Shown here piece after piece: positions 48,065 through 59,668 of a stretch of 64,000 nucleotides of DNA. The number at the start of each line of letters is the position of its first letter. Positions within the stretch are counted from its first letter, which is position 1. This DNA comes from Ischnura elegans (lineage: Eukaryota > Arthropoda > Insecta > Odonata > Coenagrionidae), in contig NC_060259.1 of the NCBI RefSeq assembly GCF_921293095.1, forward strand, positions 42,885,812 to 42,949,811. The letters are read 5' to 3'. The notes beneath the pieces were generated by a model. The model ran no database searches and was not told the origin of the DNA. It saw nothing but the letters and a program-made list of their open reading frames with translations. The position numbers and the translations under genes are program-made.

Positions 48065-48960
48065 ATCACCGACATTAGTCACCCAACCTAAGATTGGTTT
48101 GACGCAGCTCTCCATTCCTATCTCCTATCCGTGAACCTTTTCCTTAAGACGTATTTCTTCTCTTTTACATCCTTTATAACCTGCCCTATGTAACTCATGC
48201 GGGGCCGTCCCTTGCCCTTCCACCTGTCCATCTACGATAGTTTTCATCTGGCCATCGTGTCTCATAATATGGCCAACTAGGTTGTCCCGTCGTCTGCTTA
48301 AGATTTTTTGAGGATTTCTCTTTTCTCCCACTCTTCTTATCACTTCTACATTACTTACACCATCGATCCATTTTATCTTCATCATTCTTCGGTAGCGCCA
48401 CATTTCCAATGCTTGACATCTATTCTGCTGCTATCAACGTCCAAGCCCTTCGCCCATAGAGAAACATGCTCCATATGTAGCATCTGATGAATTGTTTCCG
48501 TACTTCTATTCTTTTACGCACAGTTGTGAAAAGATTCTTTTGTACGTAGAAAGCCATCTTCGACTGCGCTAATCTCTGACTATTTCTTTCTTGCTTCGTC
48601 CATCGTAGGTAATTCGGCTCCCCAGGTAAGAAAACTCTTTCACCTCTTCAAGCTCATGCTTTTCCAGGTTCATGTCTGCCTTAGCCTCCTCTCTTTTGCT
48701 GCATATAGGTTCATGTCTGCCTTAGCCTCCTCTCTTTTGCTGCATATAAATATCTCAGTCTTCTTTCTGTTGATTTCCAGCTTATATCTGGCCATTGTCC
48801 TTTCCGTATTTGTCAAAGTCTTCTCTGCCTCGGCTATGAGTGTCATGTCGTCATCAAATCGCGGCATACTAATTTTTTCTCTAATATTGACACCGAAAGC
48901 CTTCTCCTTGATGTCATTGATGGCTTTCTCGATGTAAACAAAAAAAGCAGAGTCACCCAG
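48065..48960 (-). mobile_element. RTE-like LINE, decayed RT C-terminal part
   Basis: The minus strand encodes EKAINDIKEKAFGV, then FDDDMTLIAEAEKTL (the RT active-site strand, YADD-like), INRKKTEIF, EVKEFSYLGS in another frame, and MWRYRRMMKIKWIDGVSN, RRRDNLVGHIMRHDGQMKT. The (ATG)n-like tail lies at 48050-48075. Frameshifts include a 41-bp tandem duplication at 48667-48748. It is 5' truncated. Confidence 0.85.
48667..48748. repeat. 41-bp tandem duplication inside the RTE relic
   Basis: The unit starting GGTTCATGTCTGCCTTAGCC and ending TTTTGCTGCATATA is present twice head to tail, without visible differences. Since 41 is not a multiple of three, it breaks the RT frame. Confidence 0.9.
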
Positions 48961-49547
48961 TTAAAGCCTAATCTCTCAAGTTCAGGAGGATATTTGTCTG
49001 ATTATACCGTGATGAAATCAGGCGATGCAGGGAAACTGAATATATGGGTAAAGATAAAAAGTGTATACATAGTGCTTCATATAATTATTCTACTTTTCTG
49101 GGCATTTGAGATGATCCAAAGGACCTATATGAATTGAAGGAACGCGAGACTACATGATAAAGTAATGGAAGTAAATTGGCGAAAACGATTTCTCTTGGGT
49201 CGCTCCCTTTATTGGACAGGTTAAGGGCAATAAAGGAGGGAATGAAATTCCTCACTCACCCCGGCGATTTGTTCTGAGGAAAGCATTTTAGCGCAGGTTT
49301 TTAGCTATATACAAGATTTCTATACGTAGGTACGTGTCCAGCAAAATATGTTTCTTTCGGTCCGGCAAGTATAAATAGGTTCACCGCATCTCTCTGAAAG
49401 ATATCTATCCCTAATTGCTCTGGCATTTAAGCCTAGCCCGCAGCCACCGAGTTTCTTGCAGCTCCCAGTTTAATCCATGAAAATGCTGCGTGACGCTGTG
49501 TTCACTCGTAGCATTTTTTTTGACGAATCGCTCAGCCAAAGGGACTT
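48961..49547. other. no gene recognised
   Basis: Unassigned sequence between the RTE relic and a repeat. Confidence 0.4.
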
Positions 49548-49740
49548 CATAGAGGAGGCCCAGTTCTATCCCACGGAAATTTGATTTCTGCGGCCACTTC
49601 GGTCGTATTTTAATCGGCTTTCAAAAATGTCCACAGCGCGGTGCTGAGTTCGACGCGATCCGCTTTTTTCCAATATTTTGTAGTGTAATGCTTGTATTTG
49701 AGAGGAATATCATCGAAGAGTTATGAATTTGATAAATCAC
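49548..49740 (+). repeat. interspersed repeat family G, copy 2
   Basis: Parallels 8428-8645: CATAGAGGAGGCCCAG, GCGGCCACTTCGGTCGTATT, TTAATCGGCTTTCAAAAATG, TTTTTTCCAATATTTT and GAAGAGTTATGAATTT. Confidence 0.5.
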
Positions 49741-51329
49741 TGTAAACGATTAACCAATGAATTATTTTCTCACTTTCTGTTGCATGAAACATTAATATGT
49801 TACATTAATTAAATTAAACTTCAAATTGGATATTAATTTCTTCCCCATTGTTAAACTTCTTAAATTTCTAAAAATTTTCCATTTCATATGCTAGTTAGAA
49901 TGAAAATGAAATTTTAGGCTCAAAAATGCGTAAAAAATGGGTAATTAATAATACGCTTATACGGGAGAATACCCCTCTTTCCAGGGGGCATTCCATACTC
50001 TCCGGATACAGGTCATGACCCCCCCAAATTTGATGCAGTATCCGCCCCTGGTTCTAAGTATGCGCTCACCAAGGTTTACGAAGATATATCCTCCATTAGT
50101 GGCATTCATTCGTATCAATAAGAAGGAAATAATTCAAAAGATAAAATGACACACTCATTCACCTCGTGAATTGGCCCCAAAGAATGAATTCTCTCTTGTT
50201 TAAACTACGGTGTTAACTAAAAAAGTAAGAATCCAAGGAATGAATGAGTGAGTCGGTTCGTGTTTGCCTTTTGTATTTATTTTTTTCCTTTTTGCACACT
50301 TTTGTAATATTCCCTTCTTTATTATCCACTTGCATACCTTAACTTTCCTACTAAGCTGGTTAAAAATACTTAAATTACTTTCCTAAAAAATTTGGCCTTG
50401 GGCTATTCATTTTATTCATCTTGTCACTCGGCGTTCGGTACTTTCAGCACATGGGATTATCCTTGTCCGCTGTTTCCACGCCGCGTTTCACTTTCGCTGA
50501 GCGATGCTGCAAGCCGATGAAACGTGTTTTGCAAACATGAAATAGGGTGGAGGCAGGTAATTTCGTGCTTGAGAGGACGCTTCGCTTCTTCTCGACCGAT
50601 GGAAATGAAACGATTTGCTTTCGGTTAAAATCAAATAGTTTCATTCTTACGCAGTAGCGGATAGAGAGAAAACTTAAGGGGGGGAGGGCGCAAAAGATAT
50701 CTTGAGTTACCTTTACTTTTATCGTAATAAAAACTAGCGTTGCACCCGCTCCCAGTGGCCTTCCCCCGCTCTTTTCAATTCAGGACCACAGAGGGATAGG
50801 CGCGTTTCTAATTTTAAAATGTAGAAAAAAAGGCAGGGTCTTATGTACAAATTTAACTGGCATGTTCATGTACAAATTTAGGTCAGAGGACCTCTTTAAA
50901 CACAGCATTGGAAGTAATTACACTATCCTCTGTTAAACGCACATGATGACTCATACTTACGTATCAACAGGAGACTTGAATGTGGAATCAGCCGCATTTT
51001 GATAAAAGTTATTTAAAGAATGCGAGATATTGTTGCAAATGAACAAATGTATCAGTTTGTGCGCCGTTAACTTCAGGAATATTTGCCGTTTTTTTTAATT
51101 ATTTAAAAACCAATTTTAGGAAACAATAGCAATATTTAGGAAGTAAGATATGCCGTCGCATGTTCTCTGATAAATTCTGTGCATTTTGGTACCTCATTTG
51201 TAGAGTTTGGTTGCGTATAAGTTGAGAAAAAGGTATCTATACAGCAGAAATAATATAGAAGATCAAGTCACCTGCAGAGCTTCAAAAATTTTTAATCAAA
51301 GTGATTATACTCGTATACCAGACTTCTCA
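49741..51329. repeat. unassigned DNA with hAT MITE end remnants
   Basis: 50051 ends with a terminus that reads on minus CAGGGGCGGATACTGCATC. 50653 starts with CAGTAGCGGATAGAGAG. Both resemble family E ends, but partners are missing. No gene is visible. Confidence 0.4.
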
Positions 51330-51446
51330 TCCCATCTTATGATATAAAAAAGTTATAATTGTGGTTCTGAAATGTTTGGAAATACGGGTGGCCCCGAAAG
51401 AGGGGGACGCGCGCCCCCCCCGGACCCCCATCTGTACCCGCCGCTG
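51330..51446 (+). mobile_element. hAT MITE family E, 5'-truncated copy
   Basis: TTATGATATAAAAAAGTTAT, GAAATGTTTGGAAATACGGG and the right end (on minus CAGCGGCGGGTACAGATGGG) match 37220-37330. Confidence 0.7.
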
Positions 51447-51554
51447 TTCTTCCGCTAATTGAATTGAATTGAAATTTTCAGGGTAGGCATGTACAGTAGA
51501 CTCTTATCAGCATGACCGGATTTTACTATAGGCTAAGTAGGCTTCAGCCTAGGG

Positions 51555-52173
51555 CAGGGTTCTTCAAACTATGGCCCGCGTTTCACATCGGGCCCGACTC
51601 ATAATATCATCCGGCCCGCCAAAAAATCCCAGCGTGCTTACTTACAATTCTTACAATTGCCTCAACTAATCTGGAACCTGACTTTAATGAAATTTTGAAG
51701 TCAAAACGACTGTATGATTCGTCACAATAATTTGGTTGCATAAAACTGGAGGCAGGAATCTATTTATAGCGGAAGGTTATTCGGACATTCCACCGGGTCA
51801 GGTTCTCCAACTCTATCTCGGCCAAAGTTTCGATGAACGAGTTGATCATCGTCATGCCCTGATGACGATGGACAACTCATTCATCGAAACGCCGGCCGAG
51901 ATGGAGTTGGAGAACGTAACCCGGTAGAGTGCCCGAATAGCCTTCTACGATTTGATACGCCGGGAAAGCCTGCGATCATTCTTCAGAAATCTAATTAGTT
52001 GACCCTGATATTTTCCAGCGAGATATTATCTAAGTTTTCCATTTTTATACTATAATTTTTGAAGAAATAAAACTATTGGCACTGATATGCTTTTTAGTTT
52101 TTATTCCTTTGGCCCGCATAAATTTGGGAAACATGTAATGTGGCCCTTACCGTGAAAAGATTGGTGACCCCTG
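51555..52173. mobile_element. hAT-type element with nested palindrome
   Basis: 619 bp. Left end CAGGGTTCTTCAAACTATGG, right end on minus CAGGGGTCACCAATC. A perfect 8-bp duplication, GCCTAGGG, lies at 51547-51554 and 52174-52181. GGCCCGC-rich subterminal words recur. It contains palindrome 2 and no transposase. Confidence 0.92.
51772..51945. mobile_element. foldback (palindromic) element 2
   Basis: Arms 51772-51855 and 51862-51945 (84 bp each, several mismatches) flank a 6-base loop GCCCTG. The right arm reads CCCTGATGACGATGG, then CATTCATCGAAACGCCGGCC; the arrangement, loop and core equal those of palindrome 1, while the arm ends differ. It lies inside the 51555-52173 hAT-type element. Confidence 0.82.
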
Positions 52174-53527
52174 GCCTAGGGCCCCAAGATCATGGAGACC
52201 TGCCTTCAAATGTATTGGTTAAGATCAACGGGAATCAAAACTTTAAAATCGGAGGTGTAAGGGCCTCATTATTAGAATACCCTAGGGCCTCTTATGATGT
52301 AAATCCAGCCCCACTTATCAGTATCCACCTGTATCTCGAATTTGAAAATCATGCCTCGATATTTTCTCAAATGCAAATATTCCTTATTTAAGATGCGGAT
52401 AAATGTTTTTTTTTTAAATCTCCCGCATACACCCTGAAAATTTCAAGATGACGGTGATGTAATTTTTAAACGAATATTACCTCACGAAAATAGAAAAAAT
52501 ATGGTATCGACGCCTACAGCTGAGTACTACCCCGCAATACCCCTCAACAGTCGTTCTGCGTAGGATACATTCTCGCTGAGCCGGAGGGGGGGGGGGTCCA
52601 AAAATCGCCAAAATCACCTCACGTAATAAATGGACGCCCTCTTAACATATATTTTCCTCGTGGCGCCAGCCCTTAGCTGTCGGTCGCCAAGTTCATGCTT
52701 CACCGAAGGTGTGATCACGGGCGAATTCAATGAATCTACTGCATAAAAACTACTATCTAGTGGCAATACTAGCTATCTACTGCTATCAAAAACTACCTGT
52801 GACTCCACGCATCGGCAGAGATAGCGAGGAAGGGGGGAGGTGTGTTGACAAATCCCAAATAGTGTGGAAAGAGTGAAATTTGATTAGGAGGTCCGTCTAA
52901 TTCGAGAAAGAGTTTATTTTACATCAAATTTCGTTTTAGATTTGCCGAATTATTATGCCAGGCTATCTTCGACGTGGACCGCCAATTATTTTCCGGCTAA
53001 TTGTATTTTCACGTCAAATATTTTGGGCAAAAGGTAATATAAATATTCATGGAATATTTAGGTAGGTGGGCCTTCAGTAATATTTTGCGTAATCCGTTTC
53101 CGGATTAAGGAGTGTTCATTTATACTGTAAACTAGCAAGGCGTTTCTTAGGAAGAATAGTAACCAGAGAAGTGTGAAACTTGGAACTTGGAATTCATGGT
53201 CACATTGCCGGATTTATAGGTAAAGGAACACAGCAGTCATGATGTTGGTATGAATGCGTAACAGCATGCAATGGAAAAAAATGATTTCCGTACACCCCGC
53301 TCCATAACATTGATCGTAATGTCTTCGTACGAGCGTAGACCAAAAACGACGTATGAGCGCATACCTTATCAAAAGAGGTTTGCACCAAGAGTATTAATAG
53401 CTAAGTATAGAATGCTTTGAGTTATTTTTTTCCTTTTTTGTGTCAAGATGTGCATCTACCCGGAGGGTTTTCCAATCGCAGAAGTTGTATGATGCGACGT
53501 AATTTTTTTAAATGAGATATGTACATA
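52174..53527. other. no gene recognised
   Basis: Contains a run of G at 52587-52597 next to a CCGGAGGG terminus-like piece. Otherwise unassigned. Confidence 0.4.
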
Positions 53528-54954
53528 CAGTGGGTGCAAAAAGTATTCGGACAGTACTTGTTTCCAGCCACTATAACTATTTTGACTCCGGTGCACTTGT
53601 TCTTCGGATTCGACATGAATGTATTACTATCATTTGCTGATCTGGTAAAGGTTTACATGTTGAAGGAAGGAAAATTTGTTGCTACTTCGCTACAAATTGA
53701 GTCCAATAGACGAATTTGCAGATCTTACGCGCGCAAAAAGTATTCGGACACGCGGTGCACGTCGATTTAAACGCGTTTATAGGGGAGTCCACCGGTGTCA
53801 TTGCTGTCCTGCTGTGGGCGCTAATTTTTACCCTTGGTTGTGGCGAGGTGAAACGCATCTTTTTTGACCGAACGGCGACCTGAAGTGTTGACAGGTATGT
53901 GACGAAAGGCTGAGACGACTGAAGCTGAGCGAAAGCTCATTATTAGATACTATAATCAACGTGAGTCACTGAATCAAATTGATGGACTTGTCAGGCGACC
54001 TACGTCAACTGTCTGCGACATAGAAAATCGGTTCGGGAAGACCAAGACTGTTCTAAACAAGCCCCAAAGCGGACGTTCACGGAAATTAGCTAACGGTGAC
54101 AACCGATTCATCGTGCGGGAGATCAAGAGGAACCCAAAAACCAGGGCTTCCAAGATAACTACTGATCAATAGAAGTGTGATGTTTACGCATACGTAGGTA
54201 CCGTCCGGAATATGTGGGAGCAAAACGGTTACCAAGGCCGAGTAGCAAGGAGGATGCCGTGTATCAGCGTGATCAATCGCAAGAGGCAGGTAGAATTCGC
54301 TCGGGAACATCAATCTGAGCCTTTAGAGTCGTGGGATAGCGTGATTTTCACTGACGAGAGCAAGTACAACATACAGTATTCTGATCCGATGGTAATCAAA
54401 TGATGGGTCGTCGGAACAATACTGAGCTTGATCACAAGAACTTGAAAGCAACAGTGAAACATGGAGTTGGTTCTGTGATGGTGTGGGGGAGCATTGGCTC
54501 GTCTGAAGCAGTATGATTTGGACTTTTTGAAAGGTATCATGGACCGCATGAAAGACCTCAAGTTTGCCTTGTTACAAGAATGGAAAAAATACCCCGTATT
54601 GTCACTTCAAAATTGGTCCATTAAATGTCAAATCGCCTTCAGACAGTCCTAAAAACCAAAAGGAATGCCACAAAATACTAATTATTGCGTAAAGTGTGTC
54701 TTATGATTTCATTTAATATGAAAAATTCTTGTGTCCGAATACTTTTTGTGTGACACATTTGAAGTTATTTTTCTATTTTGTTTATAGTTTCGAAAGTTTA
54801 TTATTTGTTACTGTTGATGCAGTGCATACATAAATTAAGAGCGTCCACAGTACACACTGAGAATCATTTTAAGCCGAAGACACAAGCGCAACACAAAGAA
54901 AATGAAAATTTTAGCTAGAAACGAAAGCTGTCCGAATACATTTTGCACCCACTT
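53528..54954 (+). mobile_element. Tc1-like transposon, decayed
   Basis: 1427 bp flanked by TA. Left TIR CAGTGGGTGCAAAAAGTATT, right on minus AAGTGGGTGCAAAATGTATT. Inner copies of AAAAAGTATTCGGACA lie near 53736 and, inverted, near 54730, an IR/DR-like arrangement. The transposase relic (about 53920-54650) reads AERKLIIRYYNQRESLNQID, VRRPTSTVCDIENRFG, KPQSGRSRKL, and VIFTDESKYNIQYSD (second catalytic Asp region), then stops and shifted frames including FLKGIMDRMKDL. It is non-autonomous now. Confidence 0.92.
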
Positions 54955-56073
54955 TATGCATACCTTATCACAATACGGCAGAATGAATTTTCTATTACTG
55001 GCCACAGAGAAATCGAAGGTGGGAGTAGGAATTCGAGAGAGGTTTGAAGGAGTTAAATGTCTTATCTTACCTTGAATTACGGATCACTTGGGACAGGAGA
55101 AGCCAACGGGAATCAAACGCGGAGGAGCACAATGCCTTGGACCCTGTCGCGATGAAGAGGACACTACTGTCCTCAGAAGAGATACGGCTGAGGACAACAA
55201 AGCCCATGGAAATATTGCGATTTGTTTAGCGATCCATTTATCGCGTTACGAAATGCCTCTCTTGTTGCCTAGCATTTTGGTGTCAGTGGCTATTGAGTTG
55301 AGTTCCGACGTGATGCCGAAGACAGGATTTTGTCACTGCGGGAGATAACTCTCCTGTGATCGGTTTATATGATATCACAGGCTTATCAAAATGTCCCAGG
55401 TAAAAAATGGGCTCGCATGAGACGCAAAACATTTGTATTGGACGCTACCGTAAACTTTATCAATTACTGTAGCACGGAGCATACTCCAGTTACTCTATCG
55501 GTTAATTCTCTTGCTTTATTTCAATTAGATCAGTTTTTGACGATCGTAATCTCAGCCAGCGATGTGTGTGTGTGCGATTGACGGCTTTCCTTCGGTATCA
55601 TTTAACTTTGCCATTTACAAAGTCGATTGGTGAGGAGTGGTTTTAATGAATCATGCAATGTAATTTTATAAATTCGCTCCAGAGCTTATTTAATATCAAG
55701 CCTTGTTATATCGTGATCATCATATTTCAGCAGCGAAAGTGGCAGGCTATTGAGGAGTCATTTAAATGAGTTACAAGCTGATTTTCGATCAGAATCCAAA
55801 AGAAGATATCTGAATTGTAAAGAATACGTCGCGACCTTACCAAGACAGCACACATGCTAGTGCATGAAATATTCGCATAAAGAGTATATGTGGAGATCAT
55901 GCAGAGATCGTATCGCTTATTATTTATGCAATATTTCATGCATAAAGCTATGTGCCATATGGATGGCGATATCGAAATTAACATTGGTTCCTATTGAGAC
56001 GATGGTACGCGCTGGTTGCGAGTGTTGGTTTAATTGAAATGATCATCCCTCTCTTTTGCAATACATTCAGAGT
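54955..56073. other. no gene recognised
   Basis: 1.1 kb without recognised gene or repeat. Frames up to 86 codons lack motifs. Confidence 0.4.
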
Positions 56074-56367
56074 CAGTGGCGCTGCGAGGGGGGGTTAGGG
56101 GGAAAAAAACCCCACAGAGCTCAGAGAAATTTTTAAGTTTAATCCATTTCACTTAATGGATTAGTATTATTTACAGAATAGTGTTAGGATTAATCTAAAA
56201 TCTCTCATAAAGCGATAAAACTAGTCATTTTGAACCATTACTCTTAAAATTTTCTGGAGGAGGGCCCCGCAACTCCCACTTACCCTGGCGGGTATGCAAT
56301 ACCCCACACCCCAAAGTATTGGTTGTGCCTCAAACCCCCCTAGCCTTAATTCTTAGCTGCGCCCCTG
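56074..56367 (-). mobile_element. hAT MITE family D, copy 3
   Basis: 294 bp, inverted relative to copies 1 and 2. Ends CAGTGGCGCTGCGAGG and, on minus, CAGGGGCGCAGCTAAG. A perfect 8-bp duplication, TTCAGAGT, lies at 56066-56073 and 56368-56375. Confidence 0.93.
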
Positions 56368-56375
56368 TTCAGAGT

Positions 56376-56975
56376 CGATACAAGTTTTTGAGTTGAAATC
56401 AAGATTAATAGCGATCCATTTTCTACCAAAGGTGTTCCCTAATTCTTTCATGCAAATGGGTGCATACCTGCATACCTACTTGCGGCAAGTAAAAACGCTA
56501 AGTAAGATCACTAGCCATAAGATGGCGTAGACCTAATTATCGCATTCAAGAGTGGAATTTGTTATCGAAAAGATGGATGGGATGGTGTTTATCTCGGAGC
56601 TGTGGAAGTGATTAAATTACTCCAATTATGATAATTATGAATCCAGTCTCGGAGATTCAGAACAATTAGAGTAGTTTCGCAGAAAATGTTCACAGCAAGA
56701 CCTCTTGAAATGTTCTTTTTACTAGTTTTTTGAATTTTTCATTGAAGCTTGAATCACCCAATCATTTTTTCATCCCTTTTGAGGGAGAGTTACACTGATT
56801 GCTCCAATGATGGTGGAAAAAATGATCGACTCATCACTCTTTACATCCCTGAAATTATAAGTAATGTGAATAAAACTGCGATGAGTCTCGTAGTCGGAAA
56901 TATTTTCAGGGTAGTCGGCGAGCGAAGTCAACTGATATCATTTATCGGTCACTATAAGTCATGACATTTATAGGT
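56376..56975. other. no gene recognised
   Basis: AT-rich. The GAGGGAGAGTTACACTGATT word recurs at 57690, pointing to a small undefined repeat. Confidence 0.4.
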
Positions 56976-57541
56976 GGTTCATCATCATCACTGGTCAACA
57001 ATCCTAGGATTGGTGTGACGCAGCTCTCCACTCTATTCTCCTATCAGCTAATCTTTTCACTCCTACGTATTTCTTCTCTTTCACATCTCTCTTTACTTGT
57101 TCCATATATTTTGTTCGAGGTCTTCCTTTTCCATTCTTGCCTTCCACCTGTCCTTCGACGATTGTCTTCATCAGGCCATCATGTCTCAAGATGTGGCCTA
57201 TAAGGTTGTTCCGTCTTCTTATTAAGGTTTTCATGAGGCTTCTCTTCTCTCCTACCCTTCTTAGGACTTCCTCGTTACTAACTCGGTCGATCCATTTGAT
57301 TTTCATCATTCTTCTGTAGCACCACATTTCAAAGGACTCTATCCTTGCTTTCTCCGCTGCGGTCATTGTCCATGCCTCACTTCCGTATAGGAGCATACTC
57401 CAGATGTAGGTTCTTATAAATTGTTTCTTTACATCCATATTTAAGTTTCCCGCTGTAAGCAGGTCTCTCTTTTGGTGGAATGCTCTCTTCGCCTGGGCTA
57501 TTCTGCTGATAATTTCTTTCTTGCTTCTCCCGAGGTGGTTA
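56976..57541 (-). mobile_element. RTE-like LINE, 5'-truncated 3' end
   Basis: The open minus frame encodes the RT C-terminus: RSKKEIISRIAQAKRAF, YIWSMLLYGSEAWTM, MWCYRRMMKIKWIDRVSN, RRRNNLIGHILRHDGLMKT and KGRPRTKYMEQVKRDVKEK, then a stop and a (ATG)n tail at 56979-56990. AGGTGGTT occurs at both ends (57534 and 56972 regions), a likely short target duplication. It is the best kept RTE copy here. Confidence 0.88.
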
Positions 57542-57869
57542 ATATCATATAAACAAAATAAAAGAGATAGACTTTAGAATAGATAGAGTCAGAATGCCGT
57601 TTTTTCACGATCAATAAGAGACTATAACGACAGCGTTAGAACTTACAAATAGGTTAGTTGACTTGTTGTGTGGCTTACTAACTTCGAGGGAGAGTTACAC
57701 TGATTGCTCCATTGACGGTGGAAAAAATGATTGACTCACGCGATGATTTTCAGGGATGGCTCGAGGGATGAAAATCACATCCCTTTTCCCATTTTCCATC
57801 ACTCGTCACTTACTTTTCTTTCGTCGCTGTATTTCTTAATGGATGTTTGTGAATTTTCTAAGTATTTCT
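57542..57869. other. no gene recognised
   Basis: Unassigned, with the short repeat word shared with 56780. Confidence 0.4.
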
Positions 57870-58100
57870 TACAGGATTTTTTGTGCGTTCTAGCTTAATT
57901 GCAAGATTGCCTTCATGAGTATTTGGCAAATTTTGCCTTTGCATGATGTGCATGTATTTTTTTGTTAGCATGCGTAACATTATTATGTCCGTGTGGTGTG
58001 CATGTGGGAACCCTCTTGCATGTTGCACGCTGGTGATTGATCACGCCCTTCCAAACACTTCAGCGGTGGCTCGCAGGGTATTACGCAGGTGCAGTTAACT
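57870..58100 (+). mobile_element. CR1-like LINE 3'UTR remnant
   Basis: TTGTTAGCATGCGTAACATT, GTCCGTGTGGTGTGCATGTG and GTGGCTCGCAGGGTATTA match the 3'UTR of the copy at 4120-4240. Only the 3' end is present, and the tail is GCAGGTGCAG. Confidence 0.75.
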
Positions 58101-58449
58101 CAGCCCTCCCCATTGAGTGACGAAAGTGGACGAATTCAAAGGGCTCAAAGACTACCATCGCGAGATACCACTTTATTTACAAAAGTATGGATATATTTGT
58201 GAAACAGATTCAATGATAATTAATGCATATTAAATGACGTAATATTCACAAAGTATGTCCTTAAGCCTTACTAAATACTTTTTGAAAACTGAAGACATTT
58301 CGCAATGAGGGTGTTACTGAAGACCCTATCGTATTCTCCCAGGCTGCCTTAAAAGAGGTCATCCTATAATATTTTCTCTTATATTTACAAGAACCGTGCG
58401 CCCCAAGATTTATTTTGAATAAAATAGAATTTCATCGACTCTGCGGTCA
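58101..58449. other. no gene recognised
   Basis: AT-rich, unassigned. Confidence 0.4.
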
Positions 58450-58951
58450 CCCAAGCAACAGACGATATCCATCGGATATTTAAATATGGTTGATATATTC
58501 AGGACACATTGTTATTTCATGCTGGATATTTTGAAAAAGTTACATAGATATTCTATTTGCAACATCCACGACGAGTTCTAAAAATAACGCTGCATAGATA
58601 TCCATGAAGTAATATCTGTGATGTTAAAAATGTTTATTCCAAACATTATCCATAGGTAGCGTATGTTCTGCATAGAATTCAAGAGCACAGATGTTTAGTC
58701 TGTGTGTCTGGGGATTACCAAAAGCCAGTCATTATAATCTCTCCCATTATGTACTCAGATATTGTGAAGATATGTAAGAGATATTGTAATACGGACCTCC
58801 ATGTCCACTGTTGGGCATCGCTGAAACGCTGTTTGGCGGGTCCTTTGGATATTTGTATATCCATACAACGTTAATTGGATTAACATGCATATTGCACCGA
58901 TGTCATATGCTAACGCCTACAATGTTGTTGGGATATTGATTGCTGCTTGGG
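58450..58951. mobile_element. 500-bp TIR element, relative of the THAP transposon by its ends
   Basis: Left end CCCAAGCAACAGACGATATC, right end on minus CCCAAGCAGCAATCAATATC. The interior is rich in ATATCCAT/GGATATT words. Flanks CA and CA suggest a 2-bp duplication. The CCC-AG-AGCA start and ATATC subterminal words resemble the ends of 35901-39194, so the two may belong to one superfamily. No coding sequence. Confidence 0.65.
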
Positions 58952-59007
58952 CACCATCATCATATGTATTCAAGAGATTTTTCTTACAGCCTTTAATTAT
59001 AAGCACT

Positions 59008-59272
59008 ATAGGCGGATTTAGGGGGGGCACGGGGGCACGTTCCCCCCAGACGCTTAAAATATGAACAAGTTTTTTAATACTGTGCCGTTATCATCAGTAG
59101 GAAACATAAAAGAAAACTGTCGTTACAACATACGTAACTTATTAATATGTTCGCAGGAGTAACTATATTTCGTAAAGTAATTTTTGTATGCAGTTTTAAT
59201 CCCCAAATATGAGAAGACCGTTTGCCTGTTAGACCATTGTGCCCCCCCAGAAAAATCTTCGATCTGCCCTTG
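59008..59272. mobile_element. hAT-like MITE with 8/9-bp duplication
   Basis: 265 bp. Left end ATAGGCGGATTTAGGGGGGG, right end on minus CAAGGGCAGATCGAAG. ATAAGCACT occurs on both sides (58999-59007, 59273-59281). Non-coding. Confidence 0.8.
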
Positions 59273-59668
59273 ATAAGCACTGATGTTATAGCATATTCCG
59301 AGCTATATTTATCACATTTTCAAGTTGGTGGTAGAGTTTATCTCACCAATCTTAGTTTTTCCAAAGTAAGGAAGTACGTGTGTGCGGGACTCTTCCTGTG
59401 AAATGAATTTTTTGGCTTTGTCTCCTTTCATTTTTAGGAAAATTAGCGTGCGATTGCATAACAATGTACAGGGGTCGAGGTCACTGCGCGGCTCAATGTG
59501 AATGTCACCAGAGGAAGGAAAAAAGACGTCACCCAAGGGCATTCGACCAGTCCAAAATAAGTTAGATGAGAATCATCTCGGCCCTCAATGAGTGATTCCC
59601 AAGGTGAAAAAAGTCGTACAGCGTATGTATTTTCGTGCATTCTGTATGAACCGGTGTATTTATACTCA
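59273..59668. other. no gene recognised
   Basis: Unassigned. Frames up to 76 codons on minus without motifs. Confidence 0.4.

Noticed and set aside
57137..57319. Plus-strand frames over 48.6, 57.1 and 61.2 kb as short proteins
   Set aside because: They are antisense shadows of the minus-strand RTE-like reverse transcriptase frames.
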